This document shows, one piece after another, positions 28,780-38,038 of a stretch of DNA of 64,000 bases. The first letter of the stretch is position 1. Each line of letters begins with the position of its first letter. The notes beneath the pieces are model-generated. The model worked only from the letters and a program-made list of their open reading frames with translations, searched no databases and was not told the DNA's origin. The position numbers and the translations under genes are program-made. The stretch comes from Actinomadura xylanilytica. GTDB lineage: Bacteria; Actinomycetota; Actinomycetes; Streptosporangiales; Streptosporangiaceae. The DNA lies in contig NZ_JASNWE010000001.1 in the NCBI RefSeq assembly GCF_030283145.1, forward strand, positions 1 through 64,000, in the 5' to 3' direction.

Positions 28780-29996
28780 CAGGCCGTCGCCTCCATGTCC
28801 CCGGCGTCGTCCAGGCCGAGGGCGCGCAGCAGGGTGCGGAACTTGGCGGCCGTCTCGGCCAGCTCGCCGGCGGGTTCGGAGCCCGGCACGATCCCGGCGC
28901 CGGCGAACAGCCGCAGCACGCGGCCCTGGGCCTCGGCGCAGCGGATGGTGACCGCCCACTCGCCGTCGCCGGACGCGTCGCACCAGCCGACGGCGCCGCC
29001 GTAGAAGCCGCGGTCGAAGGGCTCGAGCTCGGCGATGACGGCGCGGGCGGCGGGGGCGGGGGTGCCGCAGACGGCGGGGGTCGGGTGGAGCGCGACGGCG
29101 AGGTCGAGCGCGGTGACGCGCGGGTCGGCGAGGCGCCCGGTGACGCGGGTGCCGAGGTGCCACATGGTGTCGGTGCGGACCAGCGCGGGCCGGGACGGGA
29201 CGTCGAGCCGCGGGCAGTACGGGCGCAGGGCGCGGGCGACGGCGTCCACCACGAGGGCGTGCTCGTGCAGGTCCTTGGCCGACTCCAGCAGCGCGGCGGC
29301 GCGGCGCTCGTCCTCGGCGGGGTCGGCGCTGCGGGCGGCGGACCCGGCGAGCGGATGCGAGACGACCTCGGACCCGCGCCGGGAGACCAGAAGCTCGGGG
29401 CTCGCGCCGAGCAGCGTGCGGTTCCCGGGGTGCCCCGCGACGGTCACGGCGTAGAGGTGGCCGTGCGGGTCGCCCGCGGCGAGGTTGCGCAGGAGGCGGG
29501 CGGCGTCGACCCGTCCGGCGGCGGTGAGGTGCAGTGCCCGTGCGAGGACGACCTTCTGGAGGCCGCCGCCGGCGAGCCGGCCGAGCGCCTTCGCCACGGC
29601 GCGCTCGTACTCGGCCGGTTCGGGAAGCGACCGGATCGTGACGCGCGGGACGGGCGGCGGCTTGTGGTCGTGCCCGAAGCGGGCGGGCGGCGCGCCGGTG
29701 GCGGGCCCGGTCCGCTGCACGGTGGCGGGGACGAACAGCCGCGCGGGCGCGTCGGGCCGGAAGGGCAGGGCGCCGACCACGATCGGGTCGCGGTGTCCCG
29801 ACCGGGCCGCCGTGCCGAGGGCGCTCGCGGCCCGTCCGGGCAGGGTGCGCGGGGCGTGCGGGGCGGCGGGGACGTCGGCCCAGGTGCCCTGGGCGAGGAG
29901 GGTGCGTTCGGGCGAGGAGAAGAAGAACGAGGATCCCGGCCGGTAGTCGGTCAGCAGCCCGGCCGCGTCGGTGGCGACACCGTGGGCGGTGGTCAT
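28779..29996 (-). CDS. dhbC: isochorismate synthase
   Basis: Isomerises chorismate to isochorismate, the committed step of DHB synthesis. It has 405 residues, normal for EntC/DhbC. The chorismate-binding C-terminal domain has the general-base Lys in [55 protein letters not shown] and [21 protein letters not shown]. It is translated just after dhbA, and its stop overlaps the dhbE start. The leader contains a 21-bp direct repeat (30012-30056). Confidence 0.94.
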
Positions 29997-30011
29997 GGGG
30001 CAAACGGCCCT

Positions 30012-30056
30012 TTCGCTCGGGGACGGAGGTCCGGGTTCGCTCGGGGACGGAGGTCC
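30012..30056. repeat. tandem 21-bp direct repeat ahead of dhbC
   Basis: TTCGCTCGGGGACGGAGGTCC occurs at 30012-30032 and again at 30036-30056 (24-bp period), between the dhbA stop and the dhbC start. Probably a small duplication; no known function. Confidence 0.7.
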
Positions 30057-30068
30057 CCGGGGGGGCGG

Positions 30069-30848
30069 TCAGCCGCGCAGGGAGGCGCCGCCGTCGACGT
30101 AGAGGTCGTGCAGGGTGATGTGCCGGGCCCGGTCCGACACCAGGAACCGGACGGCGTCGGCGACGTCGGCGGGATCGGCGACGCGGCCGAGCGGGATGCC
30201 CGTCCGGTAGGCGGCGGGGTCGCCCTCGACGGCCGAGCGGACGCCTTCGGCCGGGTCGGCCCACAGGTCGCGCTGCATGGCGGTGTCGGTGGAGCCGGGC
30301 GAGACGATGTTGCAGCGGATGCCGTGCTCGGCCAGCTCCAGCCCGAGGCACTTGGTGTACTGCACCGCGGCGGCCTTGGACGCGGCGTAGGCGGCGAGCT
30401 GAGTGCGGGGTACCCGGGCGGCGTTGGAGGCGACGGTGACGATCACGCCCGCGCGGCGCGGCACCATCCTGCGGGCGACGGCGCGGCAGGTGTGGAGGAC
30501 GCCGCCCGCGTTGACCGCGAGGGTCGCGGCCCAGTCGGCGTCGGTCACCTCCAGCGCGGGGCCGGGACGCAGGATCCCGGCCGCGTTGACCAGGACGCCG
30601 ATCGGGCCGAGCTCGCGTTCGGCGCGTCCGGTGAGGTCCTCGACGGCGGCGGGGTCGGACACGTCGGCCGGGCAGGCCAGCGCGGGGCCGGGGAGCCCGG
30701 CCGCGACCGCCGCGGCGCCGGCCGCGTCGACGTCGACGACCGCGACGCGGGCGCCGGCCTCGGCGAGGGCGCGGGCGACGGCGGCGCCGATGCCCCGGGC
30801 CGCCCCGGTCACCACGGCGGTCCTGCCCTCGATCCCGGTGCGGTCCAT
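30069..30848 (-). CDS. dhbA: 2,3-dihydro-2,3-dihydroxybenzoate dehydrogenase
   Basis: NAD-dependent short-chain dehydrogenase that aromatises the isochorismatase product to DHB. It has 259 residues. The cofactor loop is [12 protein letters not shown] with Asp-rich VVDVDAAG giving NAD preference. NAAGILRPG, catalytic Ser in [18 protein letters not shown], and [13 protein letters not shown] as in EntA/DhbA follow. The ATG has AGGAG upstream. It is the first gene of the dhb operon, with iron-box-like sequences at 30877-30910 just upstream. Confidence 0.93.
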   Translation of the reverse strand: MDRTGIEGRTAVVTGAARGIGAAVARALAEAGARVAVVDVDAAGAAAVAAGLPGPALACPADVSDPAAVEDLTGRAERELGPIGVLVNAAGILRPGPALEVTDADWAATLAVNAGGVLHTCRAVARRMVPRRAGVIVTVASNAARVPRTQLAAYAASKAAAVQYTKCLGLELAEHGIRCNIVSPGSTDTAMQRDLWADPAEGVRSAVEGDPAAYRTGIPLGRVADPADVADAVRFLVSDRARHITLHDLYVDGGASLRG

Positions 30849-30876
30849 GCGGCTCCTCGCTCGGCGGCGAACTGAC

Positions 30877-30910
30877 TTAGGCAAACCTAACTTAGGGATG
30901 CCTTGCCTAA
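30877..30910 (-). promoter_or_regulatory. iron boxes (DmdR/IdeR-type) of dhb operon
   Basis: Two overlapping sites resemble the TTAGGTTAGGCTAACCTAA consensus. TTAGGGATGCCTTGCCTAA (30892-30910) keeps both TTAGG/CCTAA ends. TTAGGCAAACCTAA (30877-30890) reads TTAGGTTTGCCTAA on the minus strand. They lie 29-62 bp ahead of the dhbA start. Confidence 0.65.
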
Positions 30911-30981
30911 ATTCGCGGATCGGGCGGCGGCCGTCAACCCCCGGCCGCGGGTGATCGTCATCACTGGGGTTCGAAGGAAAG

Positions 30982-31000
30982 TTAGGTTAGCCTTCCCTCA
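30982..31000 (+). promoter_or_regulatory. iron box at start of importer operon
   Basis: TTAGGTTAGCCTTCCCTCA matches the DmdR/IdeR consensus at 15 of 19 positions by eye and ends on the first base of the permease ATG. TAGGTT (30983-30988) could double as the -10 of a leaderless or very short-leader transcript. Confidence 0.65.
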
Positions 31001-33183
31001 TGTCTTCGTCGTCCGCCGTGTCCGCCGCGCCCCGGGCGACGCCCCCGGCGCCCGCCGCGCGGCCGTCCCGCACCGGCGGCCCGCGGGTGCTCGCGGTGCT
31101 CGGGGGCCTCGCCGCGCTGGTCGCCGCGCTCGCGCTGGTCTCGCTGCTGGTGGGCGCCGGCGACACCCGTCCGGGCCAGGTGATCGGCTACCTGCTCGGC
31201 CGGGCGGACGCCCGCGACGACGGGCGGCTCCACACCGTCGTGGCCACCCTGCGGCTGCCGCGCACGCTCGCGGGCCTCGCCCTCGGAGCGGCGCTCGGGC
31301 TGGCGGGCGCGCTGCTCCAGGCCGCCACCCGCAACCCGCTCGCCGAGACCGGCCTCCTCGGGGTGAACGGCGGCGCGGCGCTCGGCGTGGTCGTCGGCAT
31401 CTCCGCCTTCGGCGCCGGAGCGGGCTTCGGTTACGTCCCCTGGGCGCTCGGCGGCGCCCTCGCCGCCAGCCTGCTGGTGCTCGTGCTGGCCGGCGCGGGC
31501 CGCGCCGGCGCCTCGCCGCTGCGGCTGGTGCTTGCCGGCGCCGCGATCACCTGCACCGTCGGCGGCCTGATCAACTTCATCGTGCTCGGGTCGGGCCGGA
31601 CCTACGACGAGTACCGGTTCTGGGTGCTGGGCTCGCTGGCCGGCGTCACGGCCGAATCCCTCACCGGCGTGCTGCCCGTGCTGGCCCTCGGCGCGCTGGC
31701 GGCGCTGCCCGCGATCCGCCCGCTGTCGGCGCTGTCGCTCGGCGACGACGCCGCCCGCGCGCTCGGGCACCGCCCCGCGGTCACCCGCGTGACCGTCGCG
31801 GTCGCGGTGACGCTGCTGGCCGCCGGGTCGGTCGCGCTCGCCGGGCCGCTGACCTTCCTCGGCCTGGTCGCCGGGTACGCGGCGCGGCGGCTGATGGGCC
31901 CCCGGACCAGGGCGCAGCTCGCCGCCGCCGCCCTGGTCGGCCCGGCGGTGCTGGTCGCCGCCGACGTCGTCGCCCGGGTCCTGATCAAACCGTTCGAGAC
32001 GTCGGTGGCGCTGGTCCTGGCACTGATCGGCGGGCCGCTGCTGATCGTGATGGTGCGCTCAAGGAACGTGCTGCTGCTCGGCACCTCCGGCGACCTCTCC
32101 GGCTCCGGCGGCGCGTCCCGCACGGCGCCCGGGGCGCGCCGCGCACGGCGGGCGGCCGGGCCGGGCGACAGCCTCGTCCTGCGGAGCGGCGGCCGGTCGG
32201 TGCTGATCCCGCGCCGCGGGGCGCTCGCGGTGCTCGGGCTGGCTGCGCTGACCGCGCTCGTCCTCGCCGGGTGCGTGGTCCTCGGCTCCTCGGTCCTGTC
32301 CCCCGCGGACGCGCTCGGCGCGCTGTTCGGCCGGGGCAGCCGCGCGGCCGTGCTGATGGTCCGGGAGTTCGGCCTGCCCCGGATCGTCGCGGGGATGCTG
32401 GTCGGCGCGGCGCTCGGCGCCGCCGGCTGCCTGACCCAGACGCTGGCCCGCAACCGGCTGGCCACCCCCGACTTCCTCGGCGTGAACGAGGGCGCGACGC
32501 TCTCGGTCCTGCTCGCCCTGGCGGGCGGCGCCGGCGGCCTCGGCGCGTGGTGGTCGGGGCCGCTCGGGGCGCTGCTGGCCGCCGGGCTCGTCCTGCTGCT
32601 GTCGGGCGGGACGGGCGCGCGGGGCTACCGGGTGCTGGTGGTCGGCCTGGCCGTGGCCGCGATCCTGCGCTCGCTGGTCGAGCTGCTGCTGGCCAAGAAG
32701 GACCTCGATCTCGCGGAGGCGATGTTCACCTGGAGCGTCGGCAGCCTGAACGGCCGCGGCTACTCCTCGGCCGCCGCGCTCGCCGCCGGGCTCGCCGTGC
32801 TGCTCCCGCTCGCGCTGCTCGGCGGGCGGCGGCTGCGGCTGCTGCGCTTCGGCGAGGACGTGGTGCGGGTGCTCGGCACCGATCCCGGCCGGACCCGGCT
32901 GCTGGTACTGGCCACCGCGACCGCGCTGGCCGGCCTCGCCGTCGGCGTCGGCGGCCCGATCGGCTTCATCGCGCTCAGCGCCCCCGTCGTCGCCGCCCGC
33001 CTGACCGGGCCCGCCCGGGTGCCGCTGGTCGCGTCCGCGCTGGTCGGGGCGGTGTTCGTCGCGCTCGCCGACACCATCGGCCGGACCGTGATGGGCGACA
33101 CCGAGGTCCCGGCCGGGGCGATCGCCGGCATCGTCGCCGGCCCCTTCCTGCTGTACGTGCTGCTGCGCGAGCAGCGCGCCTGA
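31000..33183 (+). CDS. fused double FecCD siderophore ABC permease
   Basis: A 727-residue inner-membrane permease made of two FecCD modules in one chain, as in FhuB. Module 1 is about 30-370 (RLPRTLAGLALGAALGLAGALLQ, NPLAETGLLGVNGGAALG). Module 2 is about 400-727 (GLPRIVAGMLVGAALGAAGCLTQ, NRLATPDFLGVNEGATLSV). A charged, Ser/Gly/Arg-rich cytosolic linker joins them. Each module should give about ten membrane helices. It forms an importer with the ATPase 16 bp downstream and probably the binding lipoprotein at 62.3 kb. Little Shine-Dalgarno sequence precedes the ATG. Confidence 0.93.
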   Translation: MSSSSAVSAAPRATPPAPAARPSRTGGPRVLAVLGGLAALVAALALVSLLVGAGDTRPGQVIGYLLGRADARDDGRLHTVVATLRLPRTLAGLALGAALGLAGALLQAATRNPLAETGLLGVNGGAALGVVVGISAFGAGAGFGYVPWALGGALAASLLVLVLAGAGRAGASPLRLVLAGAAITCTVGGLINFIVLGSGRTYDEYRFWVLGSLAGVTAESLTGVLPVLALGALAALPAIRPLSALSLGDDAARALGHRPAVTRVTVAVAVTLLAAGSVALAGPLTFLGLVAGYAARRLMGPRTRAQLAAAALVGPAVLVAADVVARVLIKPFETSVALVLALIGGPLLIVMVRSRNVLLLGTSGDLSGSGGASRTAPGARRARRAAGPGDSLVLRSGGRSVLIPRRGALAVLGLAALTALVLAGCVVLGSSVLSPADALGALFGRGSRAAVLMVREFGLPRIVAGMLVGAALGAAGCLTQTLARNRLATPDFLGVNEGATLSVLLALAGGAGGLGAWWSGPLGALLAAGLVLLLSGGTGARGYRVLVVGLAVAAILRSLVELLLAKKDLDLAEAMFTWSVGSLNGRGYSSAAALAAGLAVLLPLALLGGRRLRLLRFGEDVVRVLGTDPGRTRLLVLATATALAGLAVGVGGPIGFIALSAPVVAARLTGPARVPLVASALVGAVFVALADTIGRTVMGDTEVPAGAIAGIVAGPFLLYVLLREQRA

Positions 33184-33199
33184 CCGACGAGGAGCGTCC

Positions 33200-34027
33200 G
33201 TGGAACTGGTGGTCGAGGGGGTCCGGTCCGGCTATCCCGGGCTGGTCGCCGTGGACGGCGTCGACCTGCGGGTCCCGCCGGGACAGGTGGTCGCGATCGT
33301 CGGCCCGAACGGCTGCGGCAAGTCCACACTGCTGCGCGGCATGGCCCGCCTGCACCGGCCGCTGGCGGGACGGATCACCGTCGGCGGCCACGACGTCTGG
33401 AAGCTGCGGCCCCGGCAGGCCGCCCACCACATCACCCTGCTCCCCCAGGCGCCGGTCGCGCCCGAGGGCATCACGGTCGCCGGGCTCGTCGCCTACGGCC
33501 GGCACCCGCACCAGGGGCTGTTCCGCCAGTGGTCGCGGGGCGACGAGCGGATCGCGGCCGAGGCGATGGCCGCCACCGGCGTGACCGGCCTCGCGGGCCG
33601 CCGCGTCGACCGGCTGTCGGGCGGGCAGCGGCAGCGCTGCTGGCTGGCGATGGTGCTGGCGCAGCAGACGCCGGTGACGCTGCTCGACGAGCCGACCAGC
33701 GCGCTCGACCTCGGCCACCAGGTGGAGGTCCTCGGGCTGGTGCGGTCGGTGGCGGGCGGGGGCCGCACCGTGGTCATGGTGCTGCACGACATCGCCTCCG
33801 CCGCCCGCTACGCCGACGTGCTGGTGGCGATGCGGGACGGGAAGGTCGTCGCCTCCGGCCCGCCGAAGGACGTCGTCGACTCCGCGCTGATCCGCGCCCT
33901 CTACGACGTCGACGCCGACATCCTCAGCGCCCCCGGCGACGGCGCGCCCGTCGTCGTCCCGTCCACGGCCCCGAAAGCGAACGCGAACGCGAACGCGAAC
34001 GCCGTGACCGTGGTCTCGGCGAAGTGA
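33200..34027 (+). CDS. ferric siderophore ABC transporter ATPase
   Basis: A 275-residue FecE/FepC-type ATPase. Walker A is VGPNGCGKST, Q-loop LLPQAP, signature LSGGQRQR, Walker B VTLLDEPTSALD, switch His in MVLHDIA. The final residues form a low-complexity (Ala-Asn)4 tail coded by a hexanucleotide repeat. It is preceded by GGAGCG, and its stop overlaps the GTG of the esterase gene (GTGA), so the three-gene operon is tightly coupled. Confidence 0.94.
   Translation: MELVVEGVRSGYPGLVAVDGVDLRVPPGQVVAIVGPNGCGKSTLLRGMARLHRPLAGRITVGGHDVWKLRPRQAAHHITLLPQAPVAPEGITVAGLVAYGRHPHQGLFRQWSRGDERIAAEAMAATGVTGLAGRRVDRLSGGQRQRCWLAMVLAQQTPVTLLDEPTSALDLGHQVEVLGLVRSVAGGGRTVVMVLHDIASAARYADVLVAMRDGKVVASGPPKDVVDSALIRALYDVDADILSAPGDGAPVVVPSTAPKANANANANAVTVVSAK
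33977..34000 (+). repeat. (GCGAAC)4 microsatellite in ATPase C-terminus
   Basis: Four perfect hexamer copies encode alternating Ala-Asn near the end of the ATPase. Unit changes keep the frame, so the tail length may vary between strains. Confidence 0.85.
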
Positions 34028-35181
34028 CCGGGCCGTCCGGCGAGCAGATCGAGCCGTTCAAGCCCTTGGAGGTCCTGAGCGGACCGCCTCCGGAGGCGCG
34101 GCCCGGGACGGGCCCGCCGGTCCGCGACCTGGGCGGCGGGCACCACGCCGTGACGTTCCTCTGGCAGGGGGACGCGGCGCAGGTCCTGGTGCTGGTCAAC
34201 ACGGTCTCGGAGGGGCAGCGCCACGATCCCGGGCCGATGCTGATGGAGCGGCTCCCGGGCAACGGCGGATGGCACCGCACGTTCCGGTTCCCCTCCGATC
34301 TGCGCGCCACCTACCAGTTCCACCCGTCCGACGGCCCGGTCGACACCGCCGACCCGGAGTCCTGGGCGCGGGTGAGGCGCGGCGCGGTGCCCGACCCGCT
34401 CAACCCCGAGACGCTCCCGTCCTGGATCCCGGGCGTCACGACCTCGGTGCTGGAGCTGCCCGGCGCTCCCCCGCAGCCGTGGCGGGACGCCCGGCCGGGC
34501 GTCCCGCGCGGGACCGTCACCGCGCACCTGGTCCCGAGCGCCGCCCTCGGCACCGCGCGCACCGTGCACGTGTACGTCCCGGCGGGGCCGGTGGAGTCGC
34601 CCGACCTGCTCGTCCTGCTCGACGGCGGGCTGTGGGCGGAGACCGTGCCGATCGCGCCGACGCTCGACAACCTGATCGCCGAGGGCCTCGTCCCGCCGAT
34701 GGTCGCGCTGATGCCCGCCTCCGGCGACGCCGCCGTGCGCGACGCCGAACTCGGCGGCGACGAGCCGTTCCTGGCCTTCCTCACCGGCGAGCTTCCGCGC
34801 TGGGCGCCGCGGCACTGGCCGGTGACCGCCGATCCGGCCCGGTCGACCATCGCGGGACAGAGTCTCGGCGGGCTGACGGCCGCCGCCGCGGCGCTGCGCG
34901 CACCCGGCCGGTTCGGAAACGTCCTCGCGCAGTCCGGCGCGTTCTGGCTGGACGGCGAGGCGCTCACCCGCGCCTCCGCGGGTTCGCCCCCGCCGCGCGT
35001 GCGGTTCTACCTGGAGGTCGGACGGAACGAATGGCGGCTGCGGCCCGCCGTCCGGCGGTTCCGCGACATGCTCCGCGCCCACGGCCGCGACGTCGCGTTC
35101 ACCGAGTACGGCGGCGGTCACGACCTCGCCTGCTGGCGCGGCGGCCTGGCCGACGGGCTCCTCGCACTCGCACACCGCTGA
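34024..35181 (+). CDS. Fes-like siderophore esterase
   Basis: A 385-residue enterochelin esterase family protein, cytoplasmic (no signal peptide). It has an N-terminal beta-rich Fes domain (about 30-170: HHAVTFLWQGDAAQVLVLVN, WHRTFRFPSDLRATYQF) and an alpha/beta hydrolase domain with nucleophile Ser in IAGQSLGGL, LLVLLDGGLWAE before it and His in EYGGGHDLACW near the C-terminus. It hydrolyses ester bonds of imported ferric siderophores to release iron. Its presence argues that the siderophore made by this locus contains an ester, fitting the Thr-selective NRPS module. Confidence 0.9.
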   Translation: MTGPSGEQIEPFKPLEVLSGPPPEARPGTGPPVRDLGGGHHAVTFLWQGDAAQVLVLVNTVSEGQRHDPGPMLMERLPGNGGWHRTFRFPSDLRATYQFHPSDGPVDTADPESWARVRRGAVPDPLNPETLPSWIPGVTTSVLELPGAPPQPWRDARPGVPRGTVTAHLVPSAALGTARTVHVYVPAGPVESPDLLVLLDGGLWAETVPIAPTLDNLIAEGLVPPMVALMPASGDAAVRDAELGGDEPFLAFLTGELPRWAPRHWPVTADPARSTIAGQSLGGLTAAAAALRAPGRFGNVLAQSGAFWLDGEALTRASAGSPPPRVRFYLEVGRNEWRLRPAVRRFRDMLRAHGRDVAFTEYGGGHDLACWRGGLADGLLALAHR

Positions 35182-35215
35182 CCCCGTCCCCCGGACGTCC
35201 GCCCGGGGCGCCGCG

Positions 35216-36850
35216 TCACGGCGTGGCCTCGGCGGCGGCGCCCAGCAGTTCGGGCAGGGACCCGGCGAATCCGTCCTCCAGCAGCTTCAGCGCCGCCATC
35301 CACGCCTCGGGCCGTCCGGACAGGTTCGCGTGCACGTGCTCGGCCAGCCGCCGCAGCACGCGGGGATCGGGCGGCGCGGCGCCGGACGCGGCCAGGATCG
35401 CGTCGGTGTCGGCCTCGGCCAACACCTCGTCGGCGGTCATGCCCCGGTCGCCGCGCGCACGGAGCACCGCGGCGAGCCTCGGGCCGTAGACGGCCCCCGG
35501 ATGCCAGTGCGCGGGCCGCCGCGGGTCGCGCAGGCGGCGCCGCGTCCCCGCCCCGGTCTCGTCGACGAAGAAGGGGTCCAGCTCGACGTCGCCCGCCAGG
35601 CCGACCAGCGTCCGCACCGCCGCGAGGCCGCGCAGCCCGGGCAGCCACAGCGCGCCGGTCACGCTCTCCAGCAGCTCCTCCGGCACGATCTCGACGACGT
35701 CCTGCGGGGTCAGCGTGCCCGCGGCGAGCCCGTTGCCGACGACCTTGGTCACCACCGGGGTGCCCGGCCGGGGGCTCTGCCCGCACAGGTCGGCGAGCAC
35801 CCGCGGGACCGGATCGCTCAGGAAGACGGCGAGCTCGGGATGGTCGGCCACGACCGCCCGCACCAGCTCCAGCGGGACGTCGGCGCGCTGCGCCATGATC
35901 TTGGCGGCGAAGCGCGGGAGCGCGCCGTCGGCGGCGCGGCGGCGCGGCTCGTCCGCCAGCACCGCGGCCCAGTCCACCCGGGGCACGGCCGGGTTGCGGC
36001 GGTCCACCCGGGTGCGGACCAGCCGGGTGTCCTCCCAGCGGGTGGACCGGGCGTCGGAGTCGGACATCTCACCTATGGAGCGGAGCATCTCGGGCTTGCG
36101 GACCCGCTCGGACAGCTCGCGCAGCCGCCGCTCCCCCTCCGCGCCGGCGAGCGCGTCCCGCGCGTAGTCCAGCACGCTCGGCTCCCGCTCGTGCGGCCCC
36201 CACCGGTACGCGGGCAGGCGGCCCTCGTCCACCAGCGCGCGCAGCTCGTCGCGCAGGCCCGCGTCCAGCATCGTCCGGCACGCCCGCGCGGCGCCGTGCG
36301 GGTCGGCGCCCGCGCCGAGGAAGCGCAGGGCCCGCGCCGCGAGTCCCGCGTCCGCCGCGTGCAGCAGCGCGTGGTCGGGTCCGAGGGAGGCCCGGTCGCC
36401 CGGACCGGGCACCTCGCGCAGCCCCTCGGGGAGCGGCACCGGCGTGACGCCGTCCCGCCGCGAGGTCTGGTGGGCGAGCTGCCTGCGCAGGTTGCGCGGG
36501 ACGTCGGTCCGGCCCGGGGCGGCCATCAGCCGCTCGTTCACCACGGGATCGTCCAGGTCCAGGAGCCGCCCGAGCAGCACCGGCCAGCTCCCCGGACGGA
36601 GCGCCTGCACGACCAGCCAGCCGAGGTGCTCCTTGTCGCCGCGGCGCAGCATGGCCTCGGCGACCACCCGGTTGGGCATCCCGTAGCTGTTCAGCGACTG
36701 GCGGGCGCGGACGGAGGGGATCTGGCCGAGCAGCGCGTCCGCCTCGTGCGGAGTGGCGAACCGCAGCAGCCCGGCGGTGCAGCCGCCGATGTCGGCGGCC
36801 CGGGTCCTGAGCTGGTGGGCCTTGGGAAGGCCGGCAGGCTTGGGGGTCAC
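35216..36850 (-). CDS. uncharacterised 544-residue helical protein
   Basis: Not recognised. The composition is strongly helical with repeated short alanine/leucine-rich helices (ARQSLNSYGMPNRVVAEAML, RALRFLGAGADPHGAAR, LPRFAAKIMAQRADVPLEL, VVADHPELAVFLSDPVPRVL), which suggests HEAT/ARM-like repeats. There is no signal peptide or membrane segment. A Trp/Arg-rich stretch (RSTRWEDTRLVRTRVDRRNP) lies near 275-300. Proteins of this look are common unknowns in actinomycetes. It is convergent with the esterase operon, 34 bp between the stops, and 60 bp from the propeller gene. Confidence 0.75.
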   Translation of the reverse strand: MTPKPAGLPKAHQLRTRAADIGGCTAGLLRFATPHEADALLGQIPSVRARQSLNSYGMPNRVVAEAMLRRGDKEHLGWLVVQALRPGSWPVLLGRLLDLDDPVVNERLMAAPGRTDVPRNLRRQLAHQTSRRDGVTPVPLPEGLREVPGPGDRASLGPDHALLHAADAGLAARALRFLGAGADPHGAARACRTMLDAGLRDELRALVDEGRLPAYRWGPHEREPSVLDYARDALAGAEGERRLRELSERVRKPEMLRSIGEMSDSDARSTRWEDTRLVRTRVDRRNPAVPRVDWAAVLADEPRRRAADGALPRFAAKIMAQRADVPLELVRAVVADHPELAVFLSDPVPRVLADLCGQSPRPGTPVVTKVVGNGLAAGTLTPQDVVEIVPEELLESVTGALWLPGLRGLAAVRTLVGLAGDVELDPFFVDETGAGTRRRLRDPRRPAHWHPGAVYGPRLAAVLRARGDRGMTADEVLAEADTDAILAASGAAPPDPRVLRRLAEHVHANLSGRPEAWMAALKLLEDGFAGSLPELLGAAAEATP

Positions 36851-36910
36851 GAGCCGATACCGTACGGAATCCAGGGGCCCGGAACCATCTTCGCCACATC
36901 ATCGGCCGCG

Positions 36911-38038
36911 TCACCAGGCCAAAGAGTGCGGTTCGCCCTCCGGAACCGGGAATCGCTCCGCCCGCGCCGTCCCGATGTCGATCCGGTGGCCCCACCCGTT
37001 GGAGACCAGCAGCAGCCTCCGGCCGGACGCGTCGCGGACCAGCACGGTGAAGTTCCAGACGGTGTTGGTGGAGCTGTCGCCGTGGCGCTGCTCGAACAGC
37101 ACGCGGAGCTGGCGCCCGGAGGCGGCGTCGACCTCGATCAGCCGGGTCCACGACGGGCCGCCGTCCTCGGCCGGCTGCGCCGCGATCACGTACACCTTGG
37201 AGCCGTCCGCGCCGAGCACCGGCGTGGTCAGCTGGCCGAGTCCCCGCTCGGCGACCGGACGGGAGGCCTTCAGCAGGTCGTGTCCGGCGGCGGCGTCCAG
37301 GATCCGGAGCTCGGTGCGGCCCCCGCGGAAGGTGGCGGCGAACCCCAGGCGGGCCCCGTCCGCCGACCAGCTCAGGCTTTCGGCGCCGATGAGCGCGGAG
37401 CTCTGGAACACCTCCCGGTGCCCGCCGGCGAGGGTGACCACGTGGATCTCGATGTGGTCGGCGACGGCGGTCTTCCTCGGGCCCGCCTTGACGTAGGCCA
37501 GGCGCGTCCCGTCGGGCGATACGGCCACCCCGTCGACGACCGGCAGGTCCACGCCTGCGACGGGGTCCAGCCGCCAGGACGCGCCGGTGGAGGGACGGAG
37601 CCGGTACAGGAGCGAACCGGCGGCGTCCCCTCGCGACCCGACCAGGTAGAAGGAGCTCCCGTCGGCCGTCGCGGCGGCGGCCGACCATTCGGTCCCCTCC
37701 GGGGCGGGCGCCACGTGCACGACCTCCCCGGTCGCCGAGTCCCGTACCGCTGCGCCGTTGCCCGCGGGCCCGGCGCCCTGCGCCGTCAGCGAGACGAAGT
37801 ACCGGCCGGACGCGCCGGCCGGTGACACCGGCTTCGGGGCGGCCGGGGAGCGCAGCGACGCCGCGGTGAAGACGCCCGCGACGACGACCAGCAGGACCGC
37901 CGCCATCGTGGCCGGCACCAGCCAGCCGGAGAACCGCCGGCGCCCGCGCGCCGCCGGGACGCGGGCGCGTTCGGTTCCGTGCACGAGTTCGGCGACGCCG
38001 TTCAGCGCGTCGCGGAGCTGTTCCTCTGTCCTGGTCAT
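36911..38038 (-). CDS. membrane-anchored beta-propeller protein, likely partner of ECF sigma
   Basis: A 375-residue protein: a short cytoplasmic N-terminus (about 1-37: EEQLRDALNGVAELVHGTE), one transmembrane helix (about 38-62: WLVPATMAAVLLVVVAGVF) and an extracytoplasmic domain with WD40/TolB-like repeats (ADGSSFYLVG, SPDGTRLAYVKAG, SADGARLGFAAT, GADGSKVYVIAA). The ATG overlaps the ECF sigma stop (ATGA, 38035-38038). Gene order and topology fit an anti-sigma factor or sensor that holds the sigma factor at the membrane. No ZAS zinc motif is present, so this role is inferred. Confidence 0.8.
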   Translation of the reverse strand: MTRTEEQLRDALNGVAELVHGTERARVPAARGRRRFSGWLVPATMAAVLLVVVAGVFTAASLRSPAAPKPVSPAGASGRYFVSLTAQGAGPAGNGAAVRDSATGEVVHVAPAPEGTEWSAAAATADGSSFYLVGSRGDAAGSLLYRLRPSTGASWRLDPVAGVDLPVVDGVAVSPDGTRLAYVKAGPRKTAVADHIEIHVVTLAGGHREVFQSSALIGAESLSWSADGARLGFAATFRGGRTELRILDAAAGHDLLKASRPVAERGLGQLTTPVLGADGSKVYVIAAQPAEDGGPSWTRLIEVDAASGRQLRVLFEQRHGDSSTNTVWNFTVLVRDASGRRLLLVSNGWGHRIDIGTARAERFPVPEGEPHSLAW

